Positions 34,112 through 42,495 of a stretch of DNA of 42,495 bases are shown piece by piece. A program made the translations under genes and the position numbers. This stretch comes from an uncultured Armatimonadota bacterium. GTDB lineage: Bacteria > Armatimonadota > Fimbriimonadia > Fimbriimonadales > Fimbriimonadaceae. Every line of letters starts with the position of its first letter. Position 1 is the stretch's first letter. The DNA lies in the NCBI GenBank assembly GCA_903927345.1, contig CAIYMO010000015.1, positions 1 to 42,495 on the forward strand, in the 5' to 3' direction. The notes below the pieces were generated by a model. It did not search any database, was not told the DNA's origin, and saw nothing but the letters and a program-made list of their open reading frames with translations.

Positions 34112-34567
34112 GTGGCGTGGCTCAAACGGTTATGGTTCCCGCTCGCGGTCTGTGCCGGTCTCTCCCTCTGCGGCCTTCTCTTCGTCATCATCAACCCCTA
34201 CCGTTTGCTGGCGAACTTCTACAACCAACCGACTCTCCCCAGCCGCCCATTCAACGCCGCCGACTGGCCTCGACAGCCATACACGGAAAAGCAACTCCCC
34301 ATCCGGCAGGCAATGACGGATTCGATCCTAAAGGAGTTCCGTCCCAGAATGACCCGTAAACACATCGAAGCCAAGCTAGGCACCCCTGACCGATTCGAGA
34401 CCGACCAGGAGCTCATGACTGGCAACGAGCGACAACTGGACTTCACCAAAGGCGATACCGCGATCACCTACATCGTCCTACAAGATTTCGCCAGTGGCCC
34501 CTTCTCGCTCTGCTTTATCCTTGACCAAAACGGTCATCTGAAGCGGTCGTTCTACCGCTGGGGCTAA
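34112..34567 (+). CDS. Membrane-anchored small protein, BamE/SmpA-like pattern
   Basis: 151 residues. The N-terminal membrane anchor (WLKRLWFPLAVCAGLSLCGLLFVII) precedes an outward domain with MTRKHIEAKLGTPDRFETDQ, which resembles the helix-turn of BamE/SmpA-like domains, and a C-terminal beta region (LCFILDQNGHLKRSFYRWG). The start is GTG 34112. The BamE resemblance is a short motif only. Its start codon is 34 bp from that of the divergent peptidase. A weak AACGAG/CTCGTT hairpin at 34575-34594 follows the stop. Confidence 0.6.
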   Translation: MAWLKRLWFPLAVCAGLSLCGLLFVIINPYRLLANFYNQPTLPSRPFNAADWPRQPYTEKQLPIRQAMTDSILKEFRPRMTRKHIEAKLGTPDRFETDQELMTGNERQLDFTKGDTAITYIVLQDFASGPFSLCFILDQNGHLKRSFYRWG

Positions 34568-34630
34568 CACTGTTAACGAGGTTTTCAACTCGTTTCTCTG
34601 AAGAGTATTCAAAAATCTAGAAAGTTGCTG

Positions 34631-34694
34631 TAGAATGCTAATCCCGGCGTAGCGACGTTGCCTACCGGTCCCGCGATGATTGCGGACGATAGGC
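34631..34694 (+). promoter_or_regulatory. gltB upstream region: -10-like site and leader hairpin
   Basis: TAGAAT at 34631-34636 is a plausible -10, but no good -35 is seen. A hairpin GCCTA (34660-34664) / TAGGC (34690-34694) with inner GTCCCGC/GCGGAC pairing ends 6 nt before the gltB ATG, and its 3' arm contains the only ribosome-site-like AGG. It does not match the glnA or downstream-peptide glutamine riboswitches that I know. Confidence 0.35.
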
Positions 34695-34700
34695 ACATTC

Positions 34701-37700
34701 ATGTATCAGGTAGAGCGCAATGGTCGGATGATTCTCGAAGCAGATGCTTGCGGAATCGGGTTTCTCGCTTCGCGAAAGGGCGTCGCCCAAAGGCGCGTCG
34801 TCGAACAAGCAATCGAGCTAACCAAGAACTTTGACCACCGTGGCGCGCCCGGACACGGTTCCGGATTCCAAATTGACATCCCCTGGGGTCTCCTGCTCGA
34901 TCGCTTCAAGGATCACACCAAGCTCGTCGCCCAGCACGACGTCGCCCTCGGAATGTTCTTCCTTCCGTTCGACAGCAAGGCCCGCCAAAAGTGTATCGAA
35001 GAAGTCGAGCGCATCTCCGGTCTCGCTGGAGTAAAGGTCCTCGACTGGAAAGACGTCCCCGTCAACCCGTCCGCGCTTCCCGAAGGCTCATCGGCCCTCC
35101 GAACCCTCCCGCGCGTCCGACAAGCCCTCTTCAAAAGACCCGACAACATGAGCGAGGAAGGCTGGTTCGCCTGCCGATACCTCCTCCGACTCGCGCTCGA
35201 CGAAGCCATCACCGCCTTTGCCGGCGACGAGTTCTCGATCTGCTCGCTCTCCAACCGAACCGTCGTCTACAAAGGCCTCTGCGACCTCTCCCGCATCGCC
35301 GACTTCTACACCGACCTCCAAAACGACGACTTCAAGAGCCGCTACGTCCTTTTCCACAGCCGCTACTGCACCAACACCACCACCGCTTGGCGTCGCGCCC
35401 AGCCGTTCTGGTCCATCGCCCACAACGGCGAAATCTCGACCATCAACGGAAACGTCGCCTGGATGCAAGCCATCGGCAAAGACCTCGTCCGCAACCTGGT
35501 CGAGCGATTTCCGTCTCTGAGTGCCGTTTCTGAGCTAGTCAACTCGATCGTCTGCCCCCGTGGTTCCGACACCGCAAACCTTGACGACATGATGATCGCC
35601 CTCCTCGCTGGCGGAATGAGCTTCGAGCAAGCCATGCTGGGACTCCTGCCGTCCGCGGAATCGGTCCTTGCCAAAGACGACCCCCTTCGCGATTTCTATA
35701 AAGCCGCTCGCGTTTATCTCGGAGCCTGCGACGGCCCCGCCGCCCTCGTCGGCTGCGATGGTGACGTCGCGGTTGCTCACCTCGACCGAAACGGTCTTCG
35801 ACCTCTCTGGGCCCAGGTCTCCAAAGACTTCGTCCTCGCCGTCTCCGAGCTCACCGGCACGATTGACCTGGGCGAAATCGAAGAACAGCGAGTCCTCGGT
35901 CCCGGTGAAACCGTCCTCATTAACCTCAACAACGGTCGTGTCTCGATGGACGAAAAAGTCCGCGAAGAAGTCGCCCGAGAGCCGTTCCCATCGCCGGTTG
36001 CCCGAATCGCGCAAGTCTCCGCCGTCGAGCCCACCGCGAAGCCCGCTCAATCCGACCTTCTTTCCTACCAACTCGCTTTCGGAATGACCAAGGAGGACAT
36101 CGAAGTGCTCCTCGAACCCATGTCCAAAACCGGCAAACCTCCGCTGGGGGCAATGGGAGACGACACGCCAATGGCGGCGATGCTCGACACCCTACCCCGG
36201 CGGATTGAAGACCACTTCAAACTCCGCTTCGCCCAAGAAACCAGCCCTCCTATCGACCCCATCCGCGATGCCTGGGTCTTTGATACCACGATCACCCTCG
36301 GTGACCGTTCCGGTCTCTGGCGCCAAGCAACCGGCCGACTCTACTCATTCGAAAACCCGATCCTCTCCTCCGGAGAAATGAACTGGCTCCGAGGTCAAGA
36401 GTCCGTCACGCCAATCTCCCTCATCGTCCCCTTCGGTGAAGATCTCGAGTTGGCAATGAACGAGCGCATCGCCGAGGCCCTCCGCCTCGCCGAAAGCACC
36501 AACGTGCTCCTCATTACCGACGTCGCGCCAACCTCGAACCAAATCGCTCTCCCCTCCCTCCGATTCGTCTCCCGACTCCACTCCAAACTCGTGGAGCAAG
36601 GTCTTCGCCACCGCGTCGGCCTCGCCGCCGAAGTCGGCGTCTGGGACGTCCATCACTGCGCCCTCCACGTTTCCCTTGGCGTCGACGTCATCTCCCCTTG
36701 GCTCGGGATCGCGTCCGTCGAAGACGAGGACAAATACCTTAAAGCCCTCCGATCTGGTCTCCTGGAAGCCCAATCCATGATGGGCGTCACTCCCGCCGCC
36801 GCCTACGCCGGTGCAAGACTTGTCGAAGCAATCGGCCTCTCGCTTGACTTCCTCGCCAAGGAATTCCCCGGAGTCCCCGGACACATCTCCGGGATTGGAA
36901 CTGACATCCTCAACGCGGAGTGGCGACAGTTCCACCTAAACGGCTTTGCAGATCAGCCCTCCCTCGCGGACGCCGGCGAATTCCGCCACACCCGCGACGG
37001 CCGAAAGCACGCCAACAACGCCGAGATCGTCCGTTCCCTCCAAAGCGCCAGCGGCTACGCCAAAAAGATTCACGAGCACAAGCCCGGCACATACGAGGCG
37101 TACCAGTCCTATTCCAAGCTGGTCTCCAACCGCACCCCGCTCAACCTCCTCGACCTCGTCCAAGTCAAGCAAGGCGACGCAGTCCCCATCGAGGAAGTCG
37201 ACTCCGTCGAAAGCATCGTCTGGCGATTCATGGCCCCCGGAATGAGTGAAGGCGCTCTGAGCGAACCTGCCCACCGCACCGTCGCCCGAGCCTTCAACCT
37301 CCTCTACCGACACGCCCGCCTCAAAGGCACCTTCCAAGGCGTCGGCCCTATCGCCAACTCCGGCGAAGGTGGCTTCGATAAGTCGCGTATCCGCCGCCCC
37401 GACGGCAACCGCTCGGTCCAATACGCCGGTGGCCGGTTCACCATCACCCCGATGACCGCCGCCTGCGCCGATGAAGCCGAAGTGAAGTTCGCTCAGGGCG
37501 CGAAGCCCGGAAAAGGTGGCCAACTTCCCGGCAAAAAGGTTTCGCCGATGGTCGCCCTCCGGCGCGGTTGCGAACCTGGCTACGAACTCGTTAGCCCGCC
37601 CATCAACCACAACCTCTACTCCATCGAAGACGTCAAACTGATGGTCGAAAGCTGGCGCTTCCTCAACCCCAAAGTCAACTGCGCCCTAAAATTCGTCGCC

Positions 37701-39155
37701 ACCACCGGCATCGAGATGGTCGCCGTCGGCGGAGTCAACACCGGCGCAAACCGAATCCACATCAGCGACGGCTGTGGCGGAACCGGTGCCGCAAAGCGCG
37801 TTGACCAAAAGCACGCCGGCCTTCCCGCCGCGGCGGTCCTCGGCACTGTGCAAGACATGCTCGTCGAAGAAGGAGTCCGCCACCTCGTCGAGGTCTCTGC
37901 CGATGGCGGCGTCCAAAACGGCGAACAAGTCCTCAAACTCTTCCTTCTCGGCGCCGACAAAGTCGGATTCGGAACCTCGCTCCTCGTCGCAATCGGCTGC
38001 TCCATGCTCCGAAAGTGCCACCTGAGCGGAATCGATCCTACCGACCCGAACGGCAAGCGAAGGCTGGGCTGCACCCCTGGTGTCGCCACCCAGGACCCCG
38101 AGTTCATCGCCCGCTTCAGCGGAAAATCCAAGCACATCGCCCGCTACCTCACCTTCATCGCCCAAGAAGTCCGCGAGCGCATGGCGGAAGCGGGAATCCG
38201 ACACCTCGACGACGTCATCGGAAACCGAAACTTCCTCGAGCCAAAGCCAGGCATCACGGGTAAAGCCGCCCTCCTCGACCTTTCCGCCCTCGTGAACGCC
38301 CCCGGCGAACACTGCGAATGGCGCGATTACAAGGCCCAAACCGAGGCAAACATGCCTCAGATGCGAAAGCAAGAAGTCGACGCTGCAAAGTACCTCCTCG
38401 ATAAAGGCAAGAGCCTAGAAATCGACGAGATGCTCACCAATGCCGACCGTTGTGTTGGCGTCGGTGCTTCCGGTCTCATCGCCCGAAAGCTCGGCGACAA
38501 GGGCCTCGCAAAGGGCCCCCTCCTCTTCATCCACCGTGGCTCCGCCGGACACTACTACGGCGCCTACTCCCTTCCGGGAATGGAGTTCCACCTCCGAGGG
38601 AACATCGCCGACTCCGCATTCACTGCGGCTTACGGCGGACTCCTTGTTGTCTCCCCGCCAAGAAGGCGAACCGGACTCTCGCTCGTCGGCTCGTGCTTCG
38701 GCTACGGAGCCCGAGGCGGAAAAGCGTTCATCGCTGGCCGAGCCGGTAATCGATTCGGTATCTGCCTCCGCAAAAACCACGAAGGCGGCTCCCCAACCCT
38801 CGTGGTCGAAGGCGTGGGCGCAAACGCGTTCCAATACATGACGGGCGGCACCGCCCTTGTCCTCGGCCCCACCGGACCGAATCTGGGATCAGGAATGAGC
38901 GGCGGAACAGTGTTCCTCCTCGACCCCACCCCCGAAAGCTTGAACGCCGATTACGTCAGCCTTAACGAGCTAAACTCCGACGAATCCGCTCTCATCCGAT
39001 CGCTCCTTACCGAGCACGTCGAACAAACCGAGAGCGCCGTCGGCGAGAAGCTTCTAGTAAACTTTGACCCGAGTCGGTTCAAGGCTGTTCGAACAAATCT
39101 GGTGCCCGAGTGGCTCCCAGAATGGTCCGAAGAAGCCGCCGTTCAAGTTCTTTAA
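34701..39155 (+). CDS. gltB: Glutamate synthase large subunit
   Basis: 1484 residues, full length. Makes two glutamates from glutamine and 2-oxoglutarate. Class II amidotransferase domain with the catalytic Cys at residue 17 (ADACGIGF) after a 16-residue propeptide; central domain; FMN-binding synthase domain (KFVATTGIEMVAVGGVNTGANRIHISDG spread); and the C-terminal beta-helix (GMEFHLRGNIADSAF, GYGARGGKAF). The [3Fe-4S] motif is altered: C-x5-C is followed by 17 residues, not the usual four, before the third Cys, which still precedes TPGVATQDP. ATG 34701 was chosen because it sits before the short propeptide; TTG 34680 is in frame. No small subunit (gltD) is adjacent. Confidence 0.95.
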   Translation: MYQVERNGRMILEADACGIGFLASRKGVAQRRVVEQAIELTKNFDHRGAPGHGSGFQIDIPWGLLLDRFKDHTKLVAQHDVALGMFFLPFDSKARQKCIEEVERISGLAGVKVLDWKDVPVNPSALPEGSSALRTLPRVRQALFKRPDNMSEEGWFACRYLLRLALDEAITAFAGDEFSICSLSNRTVVYKGLCDLSRIADFYTDLQNDDFKSRYVLFHSRYCTNTTTAWRRAQPFWSIAHNGEISTINGNVAWMQAIGKDLVRNLVERFPSLSAVSELVNSIVCPRGSDTANLDDMMIALLAGGMSFEQAMLGLLPSAESVLAKDDPLRDFYKAARVYLGACDGPAALVGCDGDVAVAHLDRNGLRPLWAQVSKDFVLAVSELTGTIDLGEIEEQRVLGPGETVLINLNNGRVSMDEKVREEVAREPFPSPVARIAQVSAVEPTAKPAQSDLLSYQLAFGMTKEDIEVLLEPMSKTGKPPLGAMGDDTPMAAMLDTLPRRIEDHFKLRFAQETSPPIDPIRDAWVFDTTITLGDRSGLWRQATGRLYSFENPILSSGEMNWLRGQESVTPISLIVPFGEDLELAMNERIAEALRLAESTNVLLITDVAPTSNQIALPSLRFVSRLHSKLVEQGLRHRVGLAAEVGVWDVHHCALHVSLGVDVISPWLGIASVEDEDKYLKALRSGLLEAQSMMGVTPAAAYAGARLVEAIGLSLDFLAKEFPGVPGHISGIGTDILNAEWRQFHLNGFADQPSLADAGEFRHTRDGRKHANNAEIVRSLQSASGYAKKIHEHKPGTYEAYQSYSKLVSNRTPLNLLDLVQVKQGDAVPIEEVDSVESIVWRFMAPGMSEGALSEPAHRTVARAFNLLYRHARLKGTFQGVGPIANSGEGGFDKSRIRRPDGNRSVQYAGGRFTITPMTAACADEAEVKFAQGAKPGKGGQLPGKKVSPMVALRRGCEPGYELVSPPINHNLYSIEDVKLMVESWRFLNPKVNCALKFVATTGIEMVAVGGVNTGANRIHISDGCGGTGAAKRVDQKHAGLPAAAVLGTVQDMLVEEGVRHLVEVSADGGVQNGEQVLKLFLLGADKVGFGTSLLVAIGCSMLRKCHLSGIDPTDPNGKRRLGCTPGVATQDPEFIARFSGKSKHIARYLTFIAQEVRERMAEAGIRHLDDVIGNRNFLEPKPGITGKAALLDLSALVNAPGEHCEWRDYKAQTEANMPQMRKQEVDAAKYLLDKGKSLEIDEMLTNADRCVGVGASGLIARKLGDKGLAKGPLLFIHRGSAGHYYGAYSLPGMEFHLRGNIADSAFTAAYGGLLVVSPPRRRTGLSLVGSCFGYGARGGKAFIAGRAGNRFGICLRKNHEGGSPTLVVEGVGANAFQYMTGGTALVLGPTGPNLGSGMSGGTVFLLDPTPESLNADYVSLNELNSDESALIRSLLTEHVEQTESAVGEKLLVNFDPSRFKAVRTNLVPEWLPEWSEEAAVQVL

Positions 39156-39203
39156 CCTCGCTCCATTGCATCCTTATTGCCAATTGGCTATGCTAAGGGT
39201 GCA

Positions 39204-40277
39204 ATGGTGCTCACTAGCCTCGCTTTACTTGCCACAATGCAGACAAAATTCGGTGAATTCGAAGGGAATCCAGTCTCCCTTTACACTCTCAAGAACAAAA
39301 ACGGAATGGTCGCCAAGATCATGGATTACGGCGCAACCGTCGTCTCCCTCACCGCGCCCGATCGAACCGGAAAGCTCGGCGAAGTCACCCTCGGATTCCC
39401 CGAGTTCGACAGCTACCCGACCAAATCTCCTTACTTCGGCTGCACCGTCGGCCGATTCGGAAACCGAATCGCAAAAGGGAAGTTCAAAATTGACGGCAAA
39501 GAGTATTCACTCCCCATCAACAACGGCCCCAACTCGCTTCACGGCGGCACCAAGGGCTTCGACAAAATGATGTGGAAGGTCCTCCGAAAGCCAACGCCAA
39601 AGAACGCCAGCATCGTCTTCCACCTCACCTCACCCGACGGCGACCAGGGCTACCCCGGCAAGCTCGAAGTCACAGTGACCTACACCCTCACCGCCAAAAA
39701 CGAGCTGAAGATCGACTACGTCGCCAAAACCGACAAGGCAACCCACGTCAACCTGACGAACCACACCTACTTCAATCTCGAGGGCCCAACCGCCAAGGAT
39801 AACACCGGACACAAGGTGCAAATCCTCAGCGACTACATCACCCCCGTCTCGGCCGAGCTCATTCCAACCGGAAAGCTCATGCCTGTCAAAGGAACCGCCT
39901 TCGACCTCCGCAAGCCAACCGTCGTTGCCAAAGGCATCGACGCCGATAACGAGCAAATCAAGTTCGGCGGCGGATACGACCACAACTGGGTCCTGCGCGG
40001 CCGCGGACTCCGAAAGGTCGCCGCAGTCCACGAACCAAAGACCGGTCGCTACATGGAAGTCATGACCACCGAACCCGGAATCCAGTTCTACAGCGGAAAC
40101 TTCCTCGACGGAACCCTCTCCGGCCACGGCGGAGCAACCTACGTCAAGCGCTTCGGCTTCTGCCTCGAAACCCAGCACTACCCCGACTCCCCCAACCACG
40201 CCAACTTCCCATCGACGTTGCTGCGCCCAGGGAAGACGTACCGAACAACGACCGTTTACAAGTTCTCATCGCGATAA
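39204..40277 (+). CDS. galM: Aldose 1-epimerase (mutarotase)
   Basis: 357 residues. Interconverts alpha and beta anomers of aldoses. Conserved GCTVGRFGNRIAKGKF, NNGPNSLHGG, catalytic His in NLTNHTYFNL and catalytic Glu in GFCLETQHYPDSPNH. A short hydrophobic N-terminus (MVLTSLALLATMQ) may be a signal peptide, as in other exported mutarotases of this type. ATG 39204 has AAGGG just upstream; a TTG 27 bp earlier is in frame but unlikely. It lies 48 bp after gltB, possibly on the same transcript. Confidence 0.93.
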   Translation: MVLTSLALLATMQTKFGEFEGNPVSLYTLKNKNGMVAKIMDYGATVVSLTAPDRTGKLGEVTLGFPEFDSYPTKSPYFGCTVGRFGNRIAKGKFKIDGKEYSLPINNGPNSLHGGTKGFDKMMWKVLRKPTPKNASIVFHLTSPDGDQGYPGKLEVTVTYTLTAKNELKIDYVAKTDKATHVNLTNHTYFNLEGPTAKDNTGHKVQILSDYITPVSAELIPTGKLMPVKGTAFDLRKPTVVAKGIDADNEQIKFGGGYDHNWVLRGRGLRKVAAVHEPKTGRYMEVMTTEPGIQFYSGNFLDGTLSGHGGATYVKRFGFCLETQHYPDSPNHANFPSTLLRPGKTYRTTTVYKFSSR

Positions 40278-40296
40278 CTTTTAGTAGGCTGGCGAT

Positions 40297-40321
40297 GCCT
40301 CCACAGTCGCACTGTGGAGGC
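40297..40321 (+). promoter_or_regulatory. Hairpin that buries the ribosome site of the next gene
   Basis: A perfect 11-bp stem GCCTCCACAGT, loop CGC, ACTGTGGAGGC. The 3' arm contains GGAGG, the ribosome site of the lipoprotein gene whose ATG is 8 nt downstream, and the 5' arm contains the matching CCTCC. There is no T-run, so a terminator role is less likely, although it also follows the galM stop by 19 bp. Confidence 0.6.
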
Positions 40322-40328
40322 TCACTTG

Positions 40329-40709
40329 ATGATTTCAATGAATACGAGTTCTAAACGCGTTTTCAACTGCTTTGCTCTAGCTCTGATGGGGACACTTTGG
40401 GGTTGCGCACTCAGTGGACCGGATGAGCCCTGGCATCAGCCGTGCCGAGACGGAAACACAGCTGAGCTACGCAAACAAATCGCGGCAGGTTTAGACCCCA
40501 ATGCTCGAGACGTCAATGGATCGACACCCATCTATTACGCTCTAATTTTCTCGCGCTGGGAAACGGCGGACTATCTCTTAAGCGTTGGTGCTCGCTTGGA
40601 TTCGGAGAATAACAGCTCGGATAGAGTTATTGAAGCAGTGAAGAAAACAGTTCCTTCAGTGGATGTTGAGTCATGGTTGAAAAAGCACACTTCAGACAAA
40701 CCTCAGTGA
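40329..40709 (+). CDS. Ankyrin-repeat lipoprotein
   Basis: 126 residues. A lipoprotein signal with lipobox-like TLWGC (Cys near residue 26), then about two ankyrin-type repeats (DGNTAELRKQIAAGLDPNARD, then GSTPIYYALIFSRWETADYLLSVGARLD). It is probably a membrane-tethered protein-binding module. The ATG at 40329 follows a GGAGG that sits inside a strong hairpin; a GTG at 40314 lies in the hairpin itself. Partner unknown. Confidence 0.7.
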   Translation: MISMNTSSKRVFNCFALALMGTLWGCALSGPDEPWHQPCRDGNTAELRKQIAAGLDPNARDVNGSTPIYYALIFSRWETADYLLSVGARLDSENNSSDRVIEAVKKTVPSVDVESWLKKHTSDKPQ

Positions 40710-40772
40710 TGGCTCCGTACGCCGAAGAAGCTTGGGTAACACTCGGGATCAGATGAGGCATTCTAGACTCGA

Positions 40773-41840
40773 ATGAAAGGCTGTACACTTACAAATCGAG
40801 GCTCGCCGAGATCAAATGATTCATTGTTGGGTTGCTTGACCGTGCCGCCTCACTTGTCAATTCTTATGATTGTTCACAAAACATTCTTAATGCTTTCCAG
40901 TGGACGGATTGGCGTTCTGGTAGCGAATATTCCTCACCTGGATTTTCATTTGGAAGAGGAGCACCTTTCCACCGACAGGTTCGAAATCCTTGATTTAGAA
41001 GCTTCGGCGGATCCACTTTGTGAGTCAGTAACGATTATTGGTGCGTGGTCCACCGCAGCCGTCAAAAAGATCGCTACTCATTTGTCTTCTCCCCGATTGA
41101 TTGGGTTCAAACACTCAGACATACTAACGATCAACCGGATTCTTCTAGGTTGTGCCTCTGCTTGTCACGTGCACTTTACCGAGTGCTTCCTGAACGAAGG
41201 TCAACTTCAGAAAGCCTTTGTACGCGGGGTTCTGCGCGTCTCAAATTGTGATGCACTGCCTATCCTTGGCAAATCCTGCGAATTCGAAGCAGTGAGTATT
41301 CACTCTATGAGCAGTCTGGTTGGGCTCGATAACTGTACACACAGATGTCGGCGCCTGTTCATCAACTACTCAAACACAGCTGAATCGCCATTTCTGGATG
41401 CCCGACAACCTAGCCCACAACAAGTTTTCATCGGACATTGTTCAGTGCGCACCCATTTCATTTCAAGTTTGCAGGCGGCTAGCGTCTTGTTAACCGGGTG
41501 CTCATTTGAGCCAAACAAGCGTGGAGCAAACAGCGTTGCTTGTGAACGAACTTTCCGACTGAGTATCGATGGTGGTGACTTTACGAGTCACCCACTCCAT
41601 AAGTTTCTTGCGGCCTTTCCAAACTTGAGCGAGTTGAACTTAAGCGATGTTCGACCGGGTGTACGCGTGGAGCGCTCATTGAACAAACTGAGATACTTGG
41701 AGCGACTTACGATAAACGACCAAGTGCTTAAAGCCCCTGACCACGCCCACGCGAGCGGCTCGCCGCCAAAACCAGCTCCGACGATAGATTCGTCTCCTCC
41801 AAAGCCTTTCTCCTTGGATGTAACCCGATGTCCTGGCTAA
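40773..41840 (+). CDS. Hypothetical protein with leucine-rich-repeat-like pattern
   Basis: Up to 355 residues, not recognised. The C-terminal part (FPNLSELNLSDVRPG, LNKLRYLERLTINDQ) and scattered hydrophobic/Asn-Cys spacings (VLRVSNCDALPIL, VSIHSMSSLVGLDNC) suggest irregular leucine-rich repeats. A Ser/Pro-rich tail follows (HASGSPPKPAPTIDSSPPKP). The start is uncertain: ATG 40773, or ATG 40866 (MIVHKTFLM). It overlaps the next gene by 13 bp. GC content and codon use look lower and less regular than in the housekeeping genes, suggesting accessory DNA. Confidence 0.5.
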   Translation: MKGCTLTNRGSPRSNDSLLGCLTVPPHLSILMIVHKTFLMLSSGRIGVLVANIPHLDFHLEEEHLSTDRFEILDLEASADPLCESVTIIGAWSTAAVKKIATHLSSPRLIGFKHSDILTINRILLGCASACHVHFTECFLNEGQLQKAFVRGVLRVSNCDALPILGKSCEFEAVSIHSMSSLVGLDNCTHRCRRLFINYSNTAESPFLDARQPSPQQVFIGHCSVRTHFISSLQAASVLLTGCSFEPNKRGANSVACERTFRLSIDGGDFTSHPLHKFLAAFPNLSELNLSDVRPGVRVERSLNKLRYLERLTINDQVLKAPDHAHASGSPPKPAPTIDSSPPKPFSLDVTRCPG

Positions 41841-42208
41841 CCTCTCGTAAAATTCGGCTACAGAAATGGTCGATCGTGGTTGCGGTCGTAATCGCATTTA
41901 GCATTGCCGGAATTCGCTCCTGGGGGGCAGCTGCGGACAACAAAATATCAACGAAGCTTGCTCAAGTCAGGGCTAATTCAAAGTCAGATATGCAGTTCAT
42001 TACCAGATTGTTTGGGAAGCCCACTAGGGCATATTCCGGAGCAGAATACAATGCGAGTGTGCGCAAACAGATTGCGACCTCATATGAACCAGCACCCGAT
42101 CCAACCGTAGCAGAAACAGTTCACGAGTACAACTTGGTGCCGAACCTCTTGCTTTTCTTCTTCAACAAGCAAGGGCGAGTTGAGGGCACTTATTGGGGGA
42201 AAACCTAA
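41828..42208 (+). CDS. Small membrane-anchored hypothetical protein
   Basis: 126 residues. One N-terminal membrane helix (WSIVVAVVIAFSIAGI) after a basic start, then an outward domain with FITRLFGKPTRAYSGAEY and a C-terminal LLFFFNKQGRVEGTYWGKT. The overall plan (anchor, a short 'GKP/GTPD' turn and a final strand ending in a Gly-Arg turn) is like that of the small gene at 34112. Function unknown. It overlaps the end of the LRR-like gene by 13 bp. Confidence 0.6.
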   Translation: MSWLTSRKIRLQKWSIVVAVVIAFSIAGIRSWGAAADNKISTKLAQVRANSKSDMQFITRLFGKPTRAYSGAEYNASVRKQIATSYEPAPDPTVAETVHEYNLVPNLLLFFFNKQGRVEGTYWGKT

Positions 42209-42374
42209 GGCGCACTTTGCAACATATGTCCTGACACCGGATACTCGCCCCCGAGGCAAGCAAACACCCAAGCTACTTCACTTCAACCAGCTCGACGCCC
42301 CCAAATGGGTACCCGGCTAGCCACTTGCGTGGGCTGGGTAAGCAGGAGCAGCTTGGGTGGCAGATGCTGTCTTG
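42209..42374. other. Intergenic stretch containing the presumed right end of an IS110-type element
   Basis: No gene seen. The element boundary must lie here, downstream of the transposase stop, but I could not identify a repeat or junction because the other end is outside the window. Confidence 0.35.
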
Positions 42375-42495
42375 TCAAGTGGTTACCTCAAAAGGCTTTC
42401 CAGATTTGACAACACCGTAGCAGATCATGAGGAGTTTGCGTTCGCAGGCGATAAGTGCAGACTTCTTGGGTTTGCCTTTGGCGACGAGTTTTTCG
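42375..42495 (-). CDS. IS110-family transposase, C-terminal fragment (continues beyond window)
   Basis: The visible 39 residues (LVAKGKPKKSALIACERKLL, then MICYGVVKSGKPFE) match the C-terminal end of IS110/IS116/IS902 transposases, where GKPKK-x-A-x-x-A-x-RKLL is diagnostic. The stop is TGA at 42377-42375 and the frame is open to the window edge. Whether the full element is intact cannot be judged. Confidence 0.7.
   Translation of the reverse strand, partial: EKLVAKGKPKKSALIACERKLLMICYGVVKSGKPFEVTT

Noticed and set aside
34568-34700. Glutamine riboswitch upstream of gltB
   Set aside because: The leader hairpin does not contain the conserved bases of the glnA or downstream-peptide motifs.
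36936-37610. Minus-strand frame antisense to gltB (and a similar one at 37686-38372)
   Set aside because: Shadows of GC-rich third-position use in gltB.

Overview
The window looks like chromosome of an Armatimonadota bacterium, probably Fimbriimonadia. The reasons are the type IV-pilin-like proteins with an [19 protein letters not shown] leader, a moderately high GC content with many CGA arginine codons, and mostly short intergenic gaps. The lineage call is an inference from protein style only.

Layout. 1-1.8 kb: the end of one prepilin-like protein and a complete second one, each followed by a strong terminator. 1.8-7.5 kb: a GH20 beta-hexosaminidase (-) divergent from an MFS nucleoside-symporter-like permease (+) that is followed by a 721-residue protein of unknown function. 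7.5-15.7 kb: translation and membrane housekeeping genes. These are metG (-), ileS-lspA (+), a tightly coupled minus-strand operon of three genes (an Mpv17/PMP22-like membrane protein, a small protein and a DUF554 protein), and tgt (+). 15.7-18.9 kb: a small protein, then a Ro60 (TROVE-vWA) gene whose upstream region carries a tandem array of six Y-RNA-like genes. 18.98-22.2 kb: a CHASE4 histidine kinase and an EAL response regulator. 22.3-25 kb: rpsO-pnp. 25.2-26 kb: an exported beta-carbonic anhydrase. 26-30.5 kb: a four-gene operon encoding a complete trans-4-hydroxyproline degradation route. 30.5-34.1 kb: two unknown small genes and a DPP-IV-type peptidase with an embedded VHL-beta-like domain. 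34.1-40.3 kb: a small membrane protein, the glutamate synthase large subunit and aldose 1-epimerase. 40.3-42.5 kb: accessory-looking small genes (ankyrin lipoprotein, LRR-like, membrane protein) ending in the 3' end of an IS110-family transposase.

The main discovery is the Ro60/Y-RNA locus (16.3-18.85 kb, minus strand). Six tandem elements share a 5' strand GGGC-CGnnn-N8-TTATC (one has TTCTC) and a 3' strand ending in ACTT (one has GACTA) followed by the pairing strand of helix 1. The order and spacing match the Ro60-binding end of vertebrate Y RNAs. The loops differ: two elements are minimal (66-67 nt), one carries a complete circularly permuted tRNA-like fold with an Asn-type GTT anticodon loop, one carries a T-arm, and two carry other hairpins. 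The last element ends 35 nt before the Ro60 start codon. The gene for PNPase, the known partner of Ro60 and Y RNA in the Deinococcus RYPER machine, lies about 4.5 kb upstream on the same strand and has an unusual RGG-rich tail.

A second theme is loss of structural zinc ligands. IleRS, MetRS and Tgt in this window all lack the cysteines of their usual zinc sites, although their catalytic motifs are intact and the catalytic-zinc carbonic anhydrase keeps its ligands.
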